Of a stretch of 64,000 nt of DNA, positions 50,069 to 60,947 are shown in pieces. The stretch lies in NCBI RefSeq assembly GCF_013623775.1, contig NZ_JABFAM010000004.1, forward strand, positions 310,001 through 374,000, in the 5' to 3' direction. The notes under the pieces are model-generated. The model worked only from the letters and a program-made list of their open reading frames with translations. It was not told the DNA's origin and searched no databases. A program made the position numbers and the translations under genes. Positions within the stretch are counted from its first letter, which is position 1. The number at the start of each line of letters is the position of its first letter. Source of the DNA: Rufibacter sp. XAAS-G3-1. Its GTDB lineage: Bacteria > Bacteroidota > Bacteroidia > Cytophagales > Hymenobacteraceae.

Positions 50069-51529
50069 CTATTGTTTCTTTTTCATCCAGATGGCCAGAC
50101 CGCCACCGTTGAAACCAGACATGACAAGGGTACTACGCTTCTTGTTTTCCCAATCGCGCTCTCTTGACACGTGCAGTTTGTCTATGAAAACTCCACCCCA
50201 CTTCAACTCAATCCAAGGAGCATTATAGCTCCAGGTGTTATTAGGATCACCGTTGATGGTTCCGTTGGGAGACAGCGTGGTTTGGAAGGAAACCGAAAGA
50301 TTAGGATCTGTTTGCTCGTTCCCGAAGCCTGGCACTACCGTTTGGGTTAAAACAATCTGGTCATAATTGCCCGCTATTTCAGCAGCGGCAATAGGTGTTT
50401 GCTCCACGTTTGCGTAGCGCTCTGGAGATACCAAAGGCCAGCCGTCTGTTGTCCAGTAAATTTTACGCACGTGCATTACCATGAAGGCAGGATCAACGGA
50501 AGGTCTTCCCTGGTGCGCCATGAAGTATTGGCCGTTATCCTGGAAAACAGACGGGTGGGAAACCCCTTGCCACCCGCCATGGTTCTCAAATTTGTACGGC
50601 GACAGGATCATAGGGCCATTATCTGCCAGGTTATCTACGTTTACCCCGTTCCAATCCAGGAATGGGCCATTGGGATTGGTAGACCGGAATACCCGCACGT
50701 TGTACTTAGTAGCCAGCCAGTCATACGAGGCAAACAGATAATACATCTGGGTTTGTGGGTTATAGATAATTTCTGGCCCTTCCAGGTTCCCGTTCACCAG
50801 GCCATTGGTTCTCCCTCTTCTGGCAATGCGGGTTCCCCGATCACCTGCGGTAAGGGCAAGACCCGTTGCCGGATTCAGTTGCACCTCATACAACCCGTCC
50901 CAAGACGAACCATATACCATCCAGTGCTGGCCTGCTGGCGTCACTACCACTGAGGGGTCAATGGCATTTGTGCCCGGCCCCTGGTTTTCTGATGTCACCG
51001 CCAACCCTTTCTCAGTCCATGGCCCATCAATAGAACTGGAGGTTAGTAAGCCGATGGCGCTGGTACGGCCCGCGGTTGGAGCCAGAGAGTAATACAGTCT
51101 GAACTCGCTTCCGGCCTTCATGATATAGGGAGCCCACAAACCTTGCACGGGAGTTGCCCCCTTAGAGGTGATGTACTGCGCACCCATCGCTGGCAACCCA
51201 TTGATGGCCCAACCTACATATTGCCAATTGATCAGGTCTTTGGATTTCCGAACCATAATTCCCACCCGTGGGGCAACCCCGTAAGCAACATCTGTGTTGA
51301 AGGAGTAGAACCATTCCCCTTCCTTGAGAATGGAAGGATCATGCACATTGTATGGCCCCCATAGGCTTGCGGACTCAAGAGAGGCAAGCTGAGGGTACGT
51401 ATCATTGGGCTGGGCAAAAATACCCGGGTCAATTTGAGTTAGAGGTTCATCATCATCTTGCTGGCAAGAACTGAGGAAGGAAGCTGACAACAGCGTAAAA
51501 ACCAGAAATTTTCTAAAAACGTTAACCAT
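50069..51529 (-). CDS. Surface GH43 lipoprotein, arabinan endo-1,5-alpha-L-arabinosidase-like
   Basis: 486 aa from the ATG at 51529, 7 bp after the SusD stop, with AAAAGGG as ribosome site; the longer frame from 51640 would overlap susD and lacks the signal peptide at its start. Lipobox FLSSC (C22) is followed by QQDDDEP, an acidic surface-export signal. The GH43 triad is D64 (NVHDPSILKE), D191 (TNAIDPSVV) and E250 (GNLEGPEII). The C-terminal about 130 residues form an extra beta domain (LSVSFQTTLSPNGT, WKGG-like turns). It would act on the outside of the cell, cutting arabinan for SusC/D uptake. Confidence 0.93.
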   Translation of the reverse strand: MVNVFRKFLVFTLLSASFLSSCQQDDDEPLTQIDPGIFAQPNDTYPQLASLESASLWGPYNVHDPSILKEGEWFYSFNTDVAYGVAPRVGIMVRKSKDLINWQYVGWAINGLPAMGAQYITSKGATPVQGLWAPYIMKAGSEFRLYYSLAPTAGRTSAIGLLTSSSIDGPWTEKGLAVTSENQGPGTNAIDPSVVVTPAGQHWMVYGSSWDGLYEVQLNPATGLALTAGDRGTRIARRGRTNGLVNGNLEGPEIIYNPQTQMYYLFASYDWLATKYNVRVFRSTNPNGPFLDWNGVNVDNLADNGPMILSPYKFENHGGWQGVSHPSVFQDNGQYFMAHQGRPSVDPAFMVMHVRKIYWTTDGWPLVSPERYANVEQTPIAAAEIAGNYDQIVLTQTVVPGFGNEQTDPNLSVSFQTTLSPNGTINGDPNNTWSYNAPWIELKWGGVFIDKLHVSRERDWENKKRSTLVMSGFNGGGLAIWMKKKQ

Positions 51530-51536
51530 GGCCCTT

Positions 51537-53099
51537 TTAGTTGGCAGAATTAGGTAGAAGATTTGAATTATAATCCAGCTCCGTTTGCGGAATAGGTAGG
51601 TATTCATTGCCCGGAGTCCAAGTGTTGAAATCATCATCATGCTCTTTCAACATGACCAATTTTGCAGGATCATACAACCATCCCCAGCGAATGATATCCT
51701 GGATTCTTTGTCCTTCAATGGCAAACTCCAACGCTCTTTCATGCGCAATTTGATCCCGCATTTGCGCTTGACTCAAGCCAGGCTTAACGGTAGACAGATC
51801 AGGTAAATTGGCTCTGTTTCTCACTTGCTGAATGTAAGAATAAGCATCTGACGTGCGGTTCAATTCATTCAGGACTTCGGCGTACATCAACAGGATATCG
51901 GCGTACCGTAAAACCCTGTAGTTTACACCGCCGGTTTCCGGAGTCTCAATAGGCACTCCCAACCCTTCCATGGTATACTTTCTAGGATAAATCTGATTCC
52001 TTCTGTCAGCTGGCCAAGGTGTTCCGTAAGCGGAAGTGAATCCTTCTGCCTGGTCATAGAAGAGAATGGTTGCCGCTAACCTGGGGTCGGTTTTACCGTC
52101 CTTGGTTTTTTCTTGTCTGTACTCATTGAAAATCCATCTGGTAGGCTGATAATCTGACCAACCTTTGCCGTCCATGCCATAGGCTACCGGAAGGGCAATG
52201 AATTGCCGCCAGGTAGCCGTAGGCTCACCCGTCCAGTTAGGTATAGATCCACCGGTTGCACTAAACTGTACTTCAAACAAAGACTCGGCATTGTTCTCAT
52301 TGGTGGTAGTGAAGTTGTCTCTGTAGTTAGGCACTAAGGAGTAAACCCCCTGTAAAGGCCCAGTGAAGAACTTGGCAAACTGCGTTTCTGCCTCGGGGTA
52401 CATTTTCCGGTAGAGGTAAGCCTTGCCTAACATTCCCGCAGCGGCGCCTTTGGTGGCACGTCCTTTTTGCCCTCTGTCTGGCCCTACCACATTGTCATAG
52501 GAAACAGGAAGTTTCTCTTCGGCCAACCTCAGATCACTATAGATATGGTTCCACAACTCTTGTTCAGACGCAGTAGCCGGATAATATTCCGTTTTATCTG
52601 CTGGTGGAACAGTAATCAAAGGAACGGCCTTGTAAGTAATAGCAAGATTGTAGTAGGCCAGGCCGCGCAGGAAATAAGCCTGCCCTAAAATCCGGTTTCT
52701 GGCATCCTCGCTTATAACGGCTGCGTCCATTTTGGCTACGTTCTCAATCACTTGGTTTGCCCGGAACACCACCATGTAATGGTCTCTCCAGATCCACTGC
52801 ACTTCCCCGGCATTGTTGGGGATGGCGAACTGCCCACCTAATTCAAGATAAGTAGCCGGGCTGTCTCCATACATATCATCTCCGCGGCTGTCACTGAAGC
52901 TAGGAAACGTTCTTTGGTAGGTTCCGTCTGTAGTTAAGGCATTGTAAACGGCCACTACTCCGGCAAAAGCTTGATCTTCGGTAGCCCAGTAGGTGCTTGT
53001 AGTCCGTTGATTTGGGTTCGTCATTTCCAGTTCATCATCACAGCTGGAAAGAAGCATCATGGCCACTATAAAATATTTTAACTTTTTCATTTTGAACAT
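51537..53099 (-). CDS. susD: SusD/RagB-family surface glycan-binding lipoprotein
   Basis: A 520-aa protein with lipobox LLSSC followed by DDELEMTNPN. TPR-type helices are typical of SusD (AYFLRGLAYYNLAITYKAVP, KAYLYRKMYPEAETQF). The C-terminal part has NYRVLRYADILLMYAEVLNE, the family signature, and AHERALEFAIEGQRIQDIIRWG. It captures oligosaccharides at the cell surface and closes over SusC. The ATG at 53090 (MKKLKYF) is a possible alternative start. It follows susC by 27 bp and precedes a surface GH43 by 7 bp. Confidence 0.96.
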   Translation of the reverse strand: MFKMKKLKYFIVAMMLLSSCDDELEMTNPNQRTTSTYWATEDQAFAGVVAVYNALTTDGTYQRTFPSFSDSRGDDMYGDSPATYLELGGQFAIPNNAGEVQWIWRDHYMVVFRANQVIENVAKMDAAVISEDARNRILGQAYFLRGLAYYNLAITYKAVPLITVPPADKTEYYPATASEQELWNHIYSDLRLAEEKLPVSYDNVVGPDRGQKGRATKGAAAGMLGKAYLYRKMYPEAETQFAKFFTGPLQGVYSLVPNYRDNFTTTNENNAESLFEVQFSATGGSIPNWTGEPTATWRQFIALPVAYGMDGKGWSDYQPTRWIFNEYRQEKTKDGKTDPRLAATILFYDQAEGFTSAYGTPWPADRRNQIYPRKYTMEGLGVPIETPETGGVNYRVLRYADILLMYAEVLNELNRTSDAYSYIQQVRNRANLPDLSTVKPGLSQAQMRDQIAHERALEFAIEGQRIQDIIRWGWLYDPAKLVMLKEHDDDFNTWTPGNEYLPIPQTELDYNSNLLPNSAN

Positions 53100-53126
53100 C
53101 TTTTATGTTTCGTTTTCACCAACAGC

Positions 53127-56100
53127 TTAGAAACCAACTTGTACCCCTAGCATAAGCGTTCTAGGTCTAGGGAAAGAACCATTGTCAAAGCCAGGCTCAA
53201 AAACACCGGCAGTAAAGTCAGGATTATACCCTTTGTATTTCTGGAAGGTGTACAGATTTTGAGCGGTCACATAGACTCTGGCACTGGAGAGTCCTTTGAT
53301 GAATCCTTCTTTGAAATTGTACCCTAAAGACACCGTGTTGATGCGAAGGTGCGTACCGTCCTGTAACCAACCTTCTCTGTTGGAGTCTCTGCCGTTTTCA
53401 TTTGGGTCTGCGTGAACCAGGCGGGGAATGTCTGTATCTGTATTGACAGTAGTCCAACGATCCAGAATATCCTCGTGCCAATTGTCATCTCCCGCGGTGT
53501 GCATCAGAGATCTATACAGCCTGCTATTGATGAGATAATCGGCTTTGCCTGACATAAACAGAGTGAAATCAAAGTTCTTGTAAGAGGCATTGAAGTTTAA
53601 GCCATAGGTATATTTAGGAATGCCACTGCCCAAGTACGTGCGATCATTTTCGTTAATAATACCATCAGGAATGCCTTCTGGGCCACTAATGTCTCTAAAC
53701 TTGATATCTCCCGGAGAGGTACCAGCTTTTTGGAAAGCGTGATTTGCAATTTCTTCCTGAGATTGAAAGATACCATCTGCCAACCAACCAAAATGGCGGC
53801 CTACTTCGCCTCCTACTTCAGTGATAGAACCCACACCATACCTTTCCGGGGCGTTATCTCCTAAGTCCAGCACCTCATTACGGAGGGTAGTGAAGTTGGC
53901 TGAGATCCCGTATCTGAAATCACCTGCCTCTTTGTTATACCCAAGTGATAATTCAACCCCTGAGTTTCTTAAAGTACCGGCATTGGTTACCGGCGCAGCA
54001 TTCACAGAACCAACCGAAGCAGGAATAGGAATATTCACCAAGACATCTTCGCTTTTGCTGTTATAATATTCGGCAGAAAAATCTACTGCCCCGTTGAATA
54101 AAACAGCGTCAAACCCTACGTTGGCGGTAGATTTCTCTTCCCACTTAATTGATTCATCATACACGTTGGTTTGCAGACCTCCCAACACCCGTTGTCCGTT
54201 GAAGGTATACACCACGTTAGAGTTGATAAGTGGGTAGTAGAGGTAATTCCCAATGTTCTCGTTTCCGAGTTTACCCCAGCTAGCTCTGATTTTGAGATCC
54301 GTGAAGATGGTTTTAGGCAAGTTGATAAACTCTTCATTGATGAGTTTCCAACCTAAGGCAACAGAAGGGAAGTAACCAAATCTGTTGGCTGGCGAGAACC
54401 TGGAGGAACCGTCTCTTCTAAGCGTAGCCGTTACCAGATATTTATCCGCAAAACTATAGTTAACTCTTCCCAAGTAGGAAGCCAGCACGTGGGAATCTTC
54501 GGTGCCAGAGGCGTCACTTATGGCTCCGTTAGATAAAACAGGCAAATACGGCTTCACAAACCCTTCGGCAGATCCTTGTCTGTACACGCCATCATCTTTC
54601 TGGTACATCTGCCCTACCAGAACTGCCAAGGAATGTTGACCAAACGTCTTTTCGTAGTTAAGGGTATTTTCAATTAAAAGCGTCTGAAGCCTTCTGGAGT
54701 TGTCATTCAACCTTGCAATGTTGTTGTTGAAAAAGTACCCTAGATTGAATTCAGGAATAAAATTATAGTCCCGGATATTAGTTGCGTCATAGCCCAGATT
54801 CAACCTATACTTAAGCCCTTTGAGGATCTCCAGTTCGCCGTAGACGCTGGCGAAAATTCGGTCTACATCTGTGGTATTCTTGACAAGGCTATTGTACCCA
54901 ATTCCGTTAAGGGAGATGGCATCTTCTCTTTCTGACAAAGTACCGCCAAACCCTCCTTCATTGGAGGGATCATACAAAGCCATGGTAGGGATGGCAAACA
55001 CCAGGTCATTGATCAAAGGCGGTCTGCCGCCTGCCAGCACTCCGTCTCCGGTTACCAACCCATTTTCGTTAGAACGCGCATAGTTGAATGCTTGCCCTAC
55101 CTTGAAAATGCCTTTCTCTAAGGTGGTGTTTACCCGGGCTGTGTAGCGTTCATAAGACGGCCCATTGCCAACGTAGGTGCCATTATTTCCAAAGTAGTCC
55201 AGAGAGATGTTATACGTGCTATTGGCACCGCCACCGGAAAAGCTCACATTATGATTCTGCCGGTCACCTGTTTTAAGCCCTTCTTCTTGCCAATCTGTAT
55301 CAATATCATCAATATAAGATGGATGCATTGGATCATTGGCCGGTGCTAATGGCTTACCGGAATTAAGGCGAGACTCATTATTCAGCGTCTGATAATTGGC
55401 GCGGTTGGTAACCGGCATACGTTGCCAAACCTGGTCTATTCCATAATACCCAGAATAGCCTACTTGCAGAGGCGTATCTTTTCTACCTTTTTTAGTAGTA
55501 ATGATGATCACGCCATTGGCAGCCCTGGAGCCGTAGATTGCCCCTGCAGACGCATCTTTCAATACCTGCATTGACTCAATGTCATTCGGGTTAAACTCTC
55601 TGGGGACAGTACTTACGGGAACACCATCAATTACATAGAGAGGGTCAGAGTTGCCAAAAGTCCCTATCCCCCTAATCCTTACCTGCGGAAACGCCCCTGG
55701 TTGACCGTCAGTGTTGACACTTACGCCTGAAACGCGCCCCTGAAGCATGGCCCCTACATCATTGGTAGAGACTTTTTTCATCTCTTCCACTTCCACCACA
55801 GCTACTGAACCAGTGATGTCAGACTTGCGCTGCGTACCATACCCTACCACTACCACTTCATCCAGAGACTTTGCGTCTGTTTCCAAAACCACGTTGAGGG
55901 AAGTTTGATTGTTGACGGCTACTTCTCTGGTAAGGAAACCGATGTAAGAGACCACTAACGTACCTGTACCACTTTGCACCGTTAGCCTGTAGTTTCCATC
56001 CACGTCTGTAGAGGAAGCAACGCTGGTACCTTTTAGCACCACAGATGCCCCGGGAAGGCCCGCTCCACTTGCATCTGTCACCTTCCCATTTATGGTTATC

Positions 56101-56186
56101 CCCTGCGCCATGGCACTTACTATAGAACCACACCATAGGAAGAGCACCAAAACCCATCCTTTCTTAATTAGTAATTTATGCTTCAT
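53127..56186 (-). CDS. susC: SusC/RagA-family TonB-linked outer-membrane transporter
   Basis: A 1019-aa protein. Signal peptide to about residue 27 (VSAMAQ), then the carboxypeptidase-like domain (ITINGKVTDASGAGLPGASV, residues about 30-108). The TonB-box region is SLDEVVVVGYGTQRKSDITG, and the plug contains LQGRVSGVSVNTDGQPG and VRIRGIGTFGNSDPLYVIDG. The barrel ends RPRTLMLGVQVGF. It imports arabino-oligosaccharides with SusD. It heads the long minus-strand unit; a promoter-like sequence and a 9-bp palindrome lie about 90-140 bp upstream. Confidence 0.97.
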   Translation of the reverse strand: MKHKLLIKKGWVLVLFLWCGSIVSAMAQGITINGKVTDASGAGLPGASVVLKGTSVASSTDVDGNYRLTVQSGTGTLVVSYIGFLTREVAVNNQTSLNVVLETDAKSLDEVVVVGYGTQRKSDITGSVAVVEVEEMKKVSTNDVGAMLQGRVSGVSVNTDGQPGAFPQVRIRGIGTFGNSDPLYVIDGVPVSTVPREFNPNDIESMQVLKDASAGAIYGSRAANGVIIITTKKGRKDTPLQVGYSGYYGIDQVWQRMPVTNRANYQTLNNESRLNSGKPLAPANDPMHPSYIDDIDTDWQEEGLKTGDRQNHNVSFSGGGANSTYNISLDYFGNNGTYVGNGPSYERYTARVNTTLEKGIFKVGQAFNYARSNENGLVTGDGVLAGGRPPLINDLVFAIPTMALYDPSNEGGFGGTLSEREDAISLNGIGYNSLVKNTTDVDRIFASVYGELEILKGLKYRLNLGYDATNIRDYNFIPEFNLGYFFNNNIARLNDNSRRLQTLLIENTLNYEKTFGQHSLAVLVGQMYQKDDGVYRQGSAEGFVKPYLPVLSNGAISDASGTEDSHVLASYLGRVNYSFADKYLVTATLRRDGSSRFSPANRFGYFPSVALGWKLINEEFINLPKTIFTDLKIRASWGKLGNENIGNYLYYPLINSNVVYTFNGQRVLGGLQTNVYDESIKWEEKSTANVGFDAVLFNGAVDFSAEYYNSKSEDVLVNIPIPASVGSVNAAPVTNAGTLRNSGVELSLGYNKEAGDFRYGISANFTTLRNEVLDLGDNAPERYGVGSITEVGGEVGRHFGWLADGIFQSQEEIANHAFQKAGTSPGDIKFRDISGPEGIPDGIINENDRTYLGSGIPKYTYGLNFNASYKNFDFTLFMSGKADYLINSRLYRSLMHTAGDDNWHEDILDRWTTVNTDTDIPRLVHADPNENGRDSNREGWLQDGTHLRINTVSLGYNFKEGFIKGLSSARVYVTAQNLYTFQKYKGYNPDFTAGVFEPGFDNGSFPRPRTLMLGVQVGF

Positions 56187-56273
56187 AGGAGTTTGATTAT
56201 AGATAGATCTTACTTAATCATTTGAATACACAGGACTCAGGAGGAGTAAAGAACTTTTATTAAGTGTTATTTT

Positions 56274-56323
56274 TACATTTATTAATTTCACATAAATGTA
56301 TGCTTGCTTTAATTTTTTAGCAA
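56274..56323 (-). promoter_or_regulatory. Candidate susC promoter with overlapping palindrome
   Basis: On the minus strand TTG (complement of 56321-56323), 20 bp, then TACATTTA (within 56291-56300). A 9-bp palindrome TACATTTAT-N9-ATAAATGTA (56274-56282 / 56292-56300) overlaps the -7 box. Candidate AraR operator, not the same arms as at araB. Confidence 0.45.
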
Positions 56324-56700
56324 CAAAAAAAGATTATTTATTTTTTAAAGTGCCAAATTGGCAATTACCGTCTTTCTGCGGTGAAAGACCCGTAGAAGAA
56401 CTGCCATACCATTATCAGCTTTGCTCAGTCTTGGTCTCTATTCCAGAAAAGGAGTTGTTTTAGCAAGGCTTCCTTTACCAGACAGGCAATTAACGGCAGA
56501 AGGAAGGCACCGCTCTTACCAGAACCAAAGTCTGCCTCACAGGTGTCAGCAGGTCTTGCACCAACTCCTAGCCCGTTTCACGCTTCACTTACAAACAAGG
56601 CTTTACTATTCTCTATAGAATAGCCTTATGGTGCATCTGTTCTGACTCGTTTCTGCAAGCCGGCAACCATTGTGGTCTTTCGGCAAGCTTCTTATGACAA
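56324..56700. other. Divergent intergenic region, no gene seen
   Basis: About 380 bp between the two promoters. It contains only a small inverted repeat CTATTC-TCTATA-GAATAG near 56605-56625 and no repeat D copy or credible open frame. Confidence 0.4.
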
Positions 56701-56727
56701 ACATAAAAATTTTGGTTGTATAAATGT

Positions 56728-56749
56728 AATAAATACACTTATATTTATT
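56728..56749 (+). promoter_or_regulatory. Candidate GH51 promoter/operator region
   Basis: A 7-bp palindrome AATAAAT-N8-ATTTATT overlaps TATATTTA, a possible -7 box, with TTG about 21 bp upstream. The region is very AT-rich, so the match is weak. Confidence 0.3.
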
Positions 56750-56821
56750 GAAAATTTTACGGTCAAGAAGATACCCACTTTAAAAATTAACAGAGAACCC
56801 CTTCTAAAACAGCTTTAAAGT

Positions 56822-58359
<1,538 letters not shown>

Positions 58360-58363
<4 letters not shown>

Positions 58364-58424
58364 TCAGCGAGAAGCAGGATCAGAGATAGGACATACTATT
58401 TTGATCCTGCTTCTCGCTGATTAC
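58360..58424 (+). terminator. Perfect 23-bp hairpin over the GH51 stop codon
   Basis: 58360-58382 pairs perfectly with 58402-58424 around a 19-base loop, and the arm includes the TAA stop. No clear T run follows, so it may protect the mRNA end or terminate weakly. Confidence 0.6.
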
Positions 58425-58463
58425 TTGTGAAACAGCAGTTTCTACATCCAATACTACCCAGCC

Positions 58464-58499
58464 GTTTTACAGCAGTTTTCCCAAAACAAGGCCTAAAAC
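58464..58499. repeat. 36-bp palindromic repeat D, copy 25
   Basis: GTTTT-ACAGC-AGTTTT-CCC-AAAACA-AGGCCT-AAAAC. The inner blocks are shifted by one base but total length is still 36. Confidence 0.65.
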
Positions 58500-58517
58500 G
58501 TCAACCTTCCTACTCTT

Positions 58518-58553
58518 GTTTCTGGCCTTTTTTCAGAAAAACAGGCCAGAAAC
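58518..58553. repeat. 36-bp palindromic repeat D, copy 26
   Basis: GTTTC-TGGCC-TTTTTT-CAGA-AAAACA-GGCCA-GAAAC; arms covary (GTTTCTGGCC / GGCCAGAAAC). Confidence 0.85.
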
Positions 58554-58598
58554 AACCCAGGAGTTTTTATTTCTCCATTCACCTGTAGCTTCACGAAA

Positions 58599-59603
58599 AT
58601 GAAAAACACTTCTTTCTCCCTTCTTAACGTATTGGGGCTAGGCGCTGCCTTGGTTGGTTGTCTTACTACTCCAGTTATGGCTTCTGCTCCAAGCGTGCCA
58701 GACACTACTATCAAAGCCACCAGCAATCCAATCTTCACCCACAAATACACCGCAGACCCGGCGGCGTTGGTTTACAAAGACAAAGTGTATCTATACGCTG
58801 GCCATGATGAAGCCCCGGCCAAGCGCGAAGGCTACGTGATGCATGAATGGCTGGTCTTTTCCTCGCCCGACATGGTCACCTGGACGGAGCACCAATCGCC
58901 TTTAAAAGCGAAGGATTTTGCGTGGGCCAAAGGAGAGGCCTGGGCTTCGCACGTGATAGAGCGGGACGGAAAATTCTACTGGTACTCCACGGTAGAGCAC
59001 GCGGCTATCCGGGGGAAAGCCATAGGAGTAGCCGTGTCTGATAGTCCGCTGGGGCCTTTTAAAGACGCCCGAGGTACGGCGCTCATCACCAATGACATGA
59101 CCACTGAGACTAAGATCAATTGGAATGACATTGACCCGGCCGTGTTTATTGATGACAATGGACAGGCCTACCTCTTCTGGGGCAACACCACGTTGCACTA
59201 TGCCAAGCTAAAAAAGAATATGACAGAACTGGACGGGCCCATCAACACCATCAAGCTCCCTCACTTTACAGAAGCCCCGTGGGTACACAAGCGTAAGGAT
59301 TGGTACTACCTTTCCTATGCGTACCAATTCCCAGAGAAAACTGCTTACGCCATGAGCAAAAACATAGAAGGGCCGTGGGAATACAAGGGCATTCTGAATG
59401 AATTGGCGGGCAACTCCAACACCAACCACCAGGCCATTATTGACTTCAAGGGCAAATCTTACTTCATTTACCACAACGGCGGCATCCAGCCAGAAGGCGG
59501 AAGCTTCAGGCGCTCGGTCTGCATAGATTACCTGGATTACAACAAAGACGGCACCATGAAACGCGTGGCCATGACTTCTGAAGGCGTGAAACCTGCCAAG
59601 TAA
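58599..59603 (+). CDS. GH43 family glycosidase (arabinofuranosidase-like)
   Basis: A 334-aa secreted protein; signal peptide to about residue 29 (TPVMASA). The catalytic triad is D53 (YTADPAALVY), D179 (NDIDPAVFID) and E225 (HFTEAPWVHK). NTNHQAIIDFKGKSYFIYHN and SFRRSVCIDYLDYNKDGTM are typical of GH43 enzymes that remove arabinose or xylose from arabinoxylan or arabinan. It is a third GH43 of clearly different type from those at 42058 and 50069. It shares the plus-strand unit with GH51 and ends at a bidirectional terminator. Confidence 0.93.
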   Translation: MKNTSFSLLNVLGLGAALVGCLTTPVMASAPSVPDTTIKATSNPIFTHKYTADPAALVYKDKVYLYAGHDEAPAKREGYVMHEWLVFSSPDMVTWTEHQSPLKAKDFAWAKGEAWASHVIERDGKFYWYSTVEHAAIRGKAIGVAVSDSPLGPFKDARGTALITNDMTTETKINWNDIDPAVFIDDNGQAYLFWGNTTLHYAKLKKNMTELDGPINTIKLPHFTEAPWVHKRKDWYYLSYAYQFPEKTAYAMSKNIEGPWEYKGILNELAGNSNTNHQAIIDFKGKSYFIYHNGGIQPEGGSFRRSVCIDYLDYNKDGTMKRVAMTSEGVKPAK

Positions 59604-59625
59604 AAGGCCAGTACGGCACCAGACG

Positions 59626-59661
59626 TTTTAAGCCTGTTTTTACAAAAGGGCAGCAAAAAGC
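59626..59661. repeat. 36-bp palindromic repeat D, copy 27
   Basis: GTTTT-AAGCC-TGTTTT-ACAA, with a decayed right half (AAGGGC-AGCAA). It is 22 bp past the GH43 stop and runs into the terminator. Confidence 0.55.
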
Positions 59662-59689
59662 CTCGCCGGTTTATCCGGCGAGGCTTTTT
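59655..59689. terminator. Bidirectional terminator between GH43 and the hydroxylase gene
   Basis: AAAAAGCCTCGCCGG-TTTAT-CCGGCGAGGCTTTTT, a perfect 15-bp stem serving two convergent genes. Confidence 0.92.
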
Positions 59690-59693
59690 GATT

Positions 59694-60452
59694 TCATTTG
59701 CGCTTTTCTGCGCCTACCAGTTTAGAGAGCGTCTCTTGGTATTTTACGTGCGTGGTGCCCAACCATTCGTCCCAGAACCGGAAGTAGAGCCCGTAGTTTC
59801 CTTTGAAGAATTTGTGGTGCATGTTGTGGTTGGTAGAGGTGTTCAGCCACTTGCCTACCTTGCTTTCTACCAGCCACTGCGGGTAAATCTCGTAGCCCAA
59901 GTGCCCATACACGTTGTACACCGTCATGAAAAACAGGAACAGCACAATGGCCAAGGGATGAATGGGAATGAGCAGCGCCACCACAAAGATGATTCCGCCT
60001 TCTACCACGGCCTCTAAGGGGCTGAACGAGAAAGCCGCCCACGGCGATGGGTTCACCGATTTATGGTGCGTTAGATGGAACAGCTTAAACAGCCGTGGGT
60101 GGTGCATGAGCCGGTGCGTCCAGTAGAAATACGTATCATGGATGATCAACGCCAACAACACACTTGCCACAAAATAGCCCCAGCCGTGGTCAGAGAAGTT
60201 GGTGTAAATCTGGGTGTGCGGCAAGACCAACGCAGAAGATAAAACCACCCCGTACAAAGCGAACACCAGAAAAGTGAAAAACGAATGACCTACTTCGCGC
60301 ACGTAGTCTCTCCGTTTGGGAAACAGGGCCTGTATCTTTCTCCTGGCAAATTTGCGGGGCAGAAAAATATAAAATACCAGAAACGGCACCCCGGCAAGAA
60401 ACAGGTACCGGGCCGCCAAAACTGCATATAACAGCCAAAATTGCACTTTCAT
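59694..60452 (-). CDS. Fatty acid hydroxylase / sterol desaturase superfamily protein
   Basis: A 252-aa membrane protein with about four membrane segments. The di-iron histidine boxes are clear: HDTYFYWTHRLMHHPRLF (HX3-4H then HH), LFHLTHHKSVNPSPW (HXXHH), and NTSTNHNMHHKFFKGNYG (HXXHH) near the end. This superfamily hydroxylates or desaturates fatty acyl, sphingoid or carotenoid chains with O2 at the membrane. In Bacteroidota a lipid or carotenoid substrate is likely, but it cannot be read from the sequence. It stands alone between the arabinan locus and the kinase. Confidence 0.92.
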   Translation of the reverse strand: MKVQFWLLYAVLAARYLFLAGVPFLVFYIFLPRKFARRKIQALFPKRRDYVREVGHSFFTFLVFALYGVVLSSALVLPHTQIYTNFSDHGWGYFVASVLLALIIHDTYFYWTHRLMHHPRLFKLFHLTHHKSVNPSPWAAFSFSPLEAVVEGGIIFVVALLIPIHPLAIVLFLFFMTVYNVYGHLGYEIYPQWLVESKVGKWLNTSTNHNMHHKFFKGNYGLYFRFWDEWLGTTHVKYQETLSKLVGAEKRK

Positions 60453-60645
60453 TTTAAAAGATTGAGTTAATCAAGGAATAAACCAGAATAAATTGACGCC
60501 AATAGCGAAACATCTAAATACTATTGATAAGTTTACTGAATATCAGATACATACCCTACTTAGAACGCAAGAACTCTTCTTATTCATTCATCAGATTCTT
60601 ATACAAATAACTTACATACCGCATTTATCGCCGCTGCTGCTAAGA
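60453..60645. other. AT-rich upstream region of the hydroxylase gene
   Basis: About 190 bp with no credible gene; presumably the promoter of the minus-strand hydroxylase gene. No confident promoter pair was picked. Confidence 0.3.
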
Positions 60646-60801
60646 GCTTGTTTAAATTTCATCTTTGCGCTACAAACGGCCATAAAAAGAACCTGCGTTC
60701 GCGGTTGAGTCGCCCCGTAGCGCTGCTACGCGGCTCAAAAAACGCTTCCGCAGAACCTTTCTCTGACCATTTTCGCCGGCAAACCTCAAATTCAAACAAG
60801 C
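60646..60801. repeat. Repeat E, copy 2 (long form)
   Basis: Terminal inverted repeats GCTTGTTTAAATTT (60646-60659) and AAATTCAAACAAGC (60788-60801) with one mismatch. The left end shares TTTCATCTTT-GCGCTnCAAA with 10429-10478. The inside holds a GC-rich palindromic part (CGTAGCGCTGCTACG, 60714-60728). Confidence 0.7.
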
Positions 60802-60866
60802 GCTAACCTATACCTTACAGCATCATAAGTGAATCTCCGCTAATCAATTTAAACATCCCTGCTGGA

Positions 60867-60902
60867 GTTTTGAATGCTTTTTTGCCAAAACTTCTCCAAA
60901 AC
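60867..60902. repeat. 36-bp palindromic repeat D, copy 28
   Basis: GTTTT-GAATG-CTTTTT-TGCC-AAAACT-TCTCC-AAAAC, 45 bp before the kinase start; the middle blocks do not pair. Confidence 0.5.
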
Positions 60903-60947
60903 AGAATCAAACAACATTATATCAGCTAAGACCTTTCTTTTCAACGC

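Noticed and set aside
51530-51640. Upstream start of the surface GH43 gene at 51640
   Set aside because: It overlaps the end of susD and places 37 residues before the lipoprotein signal peptide.
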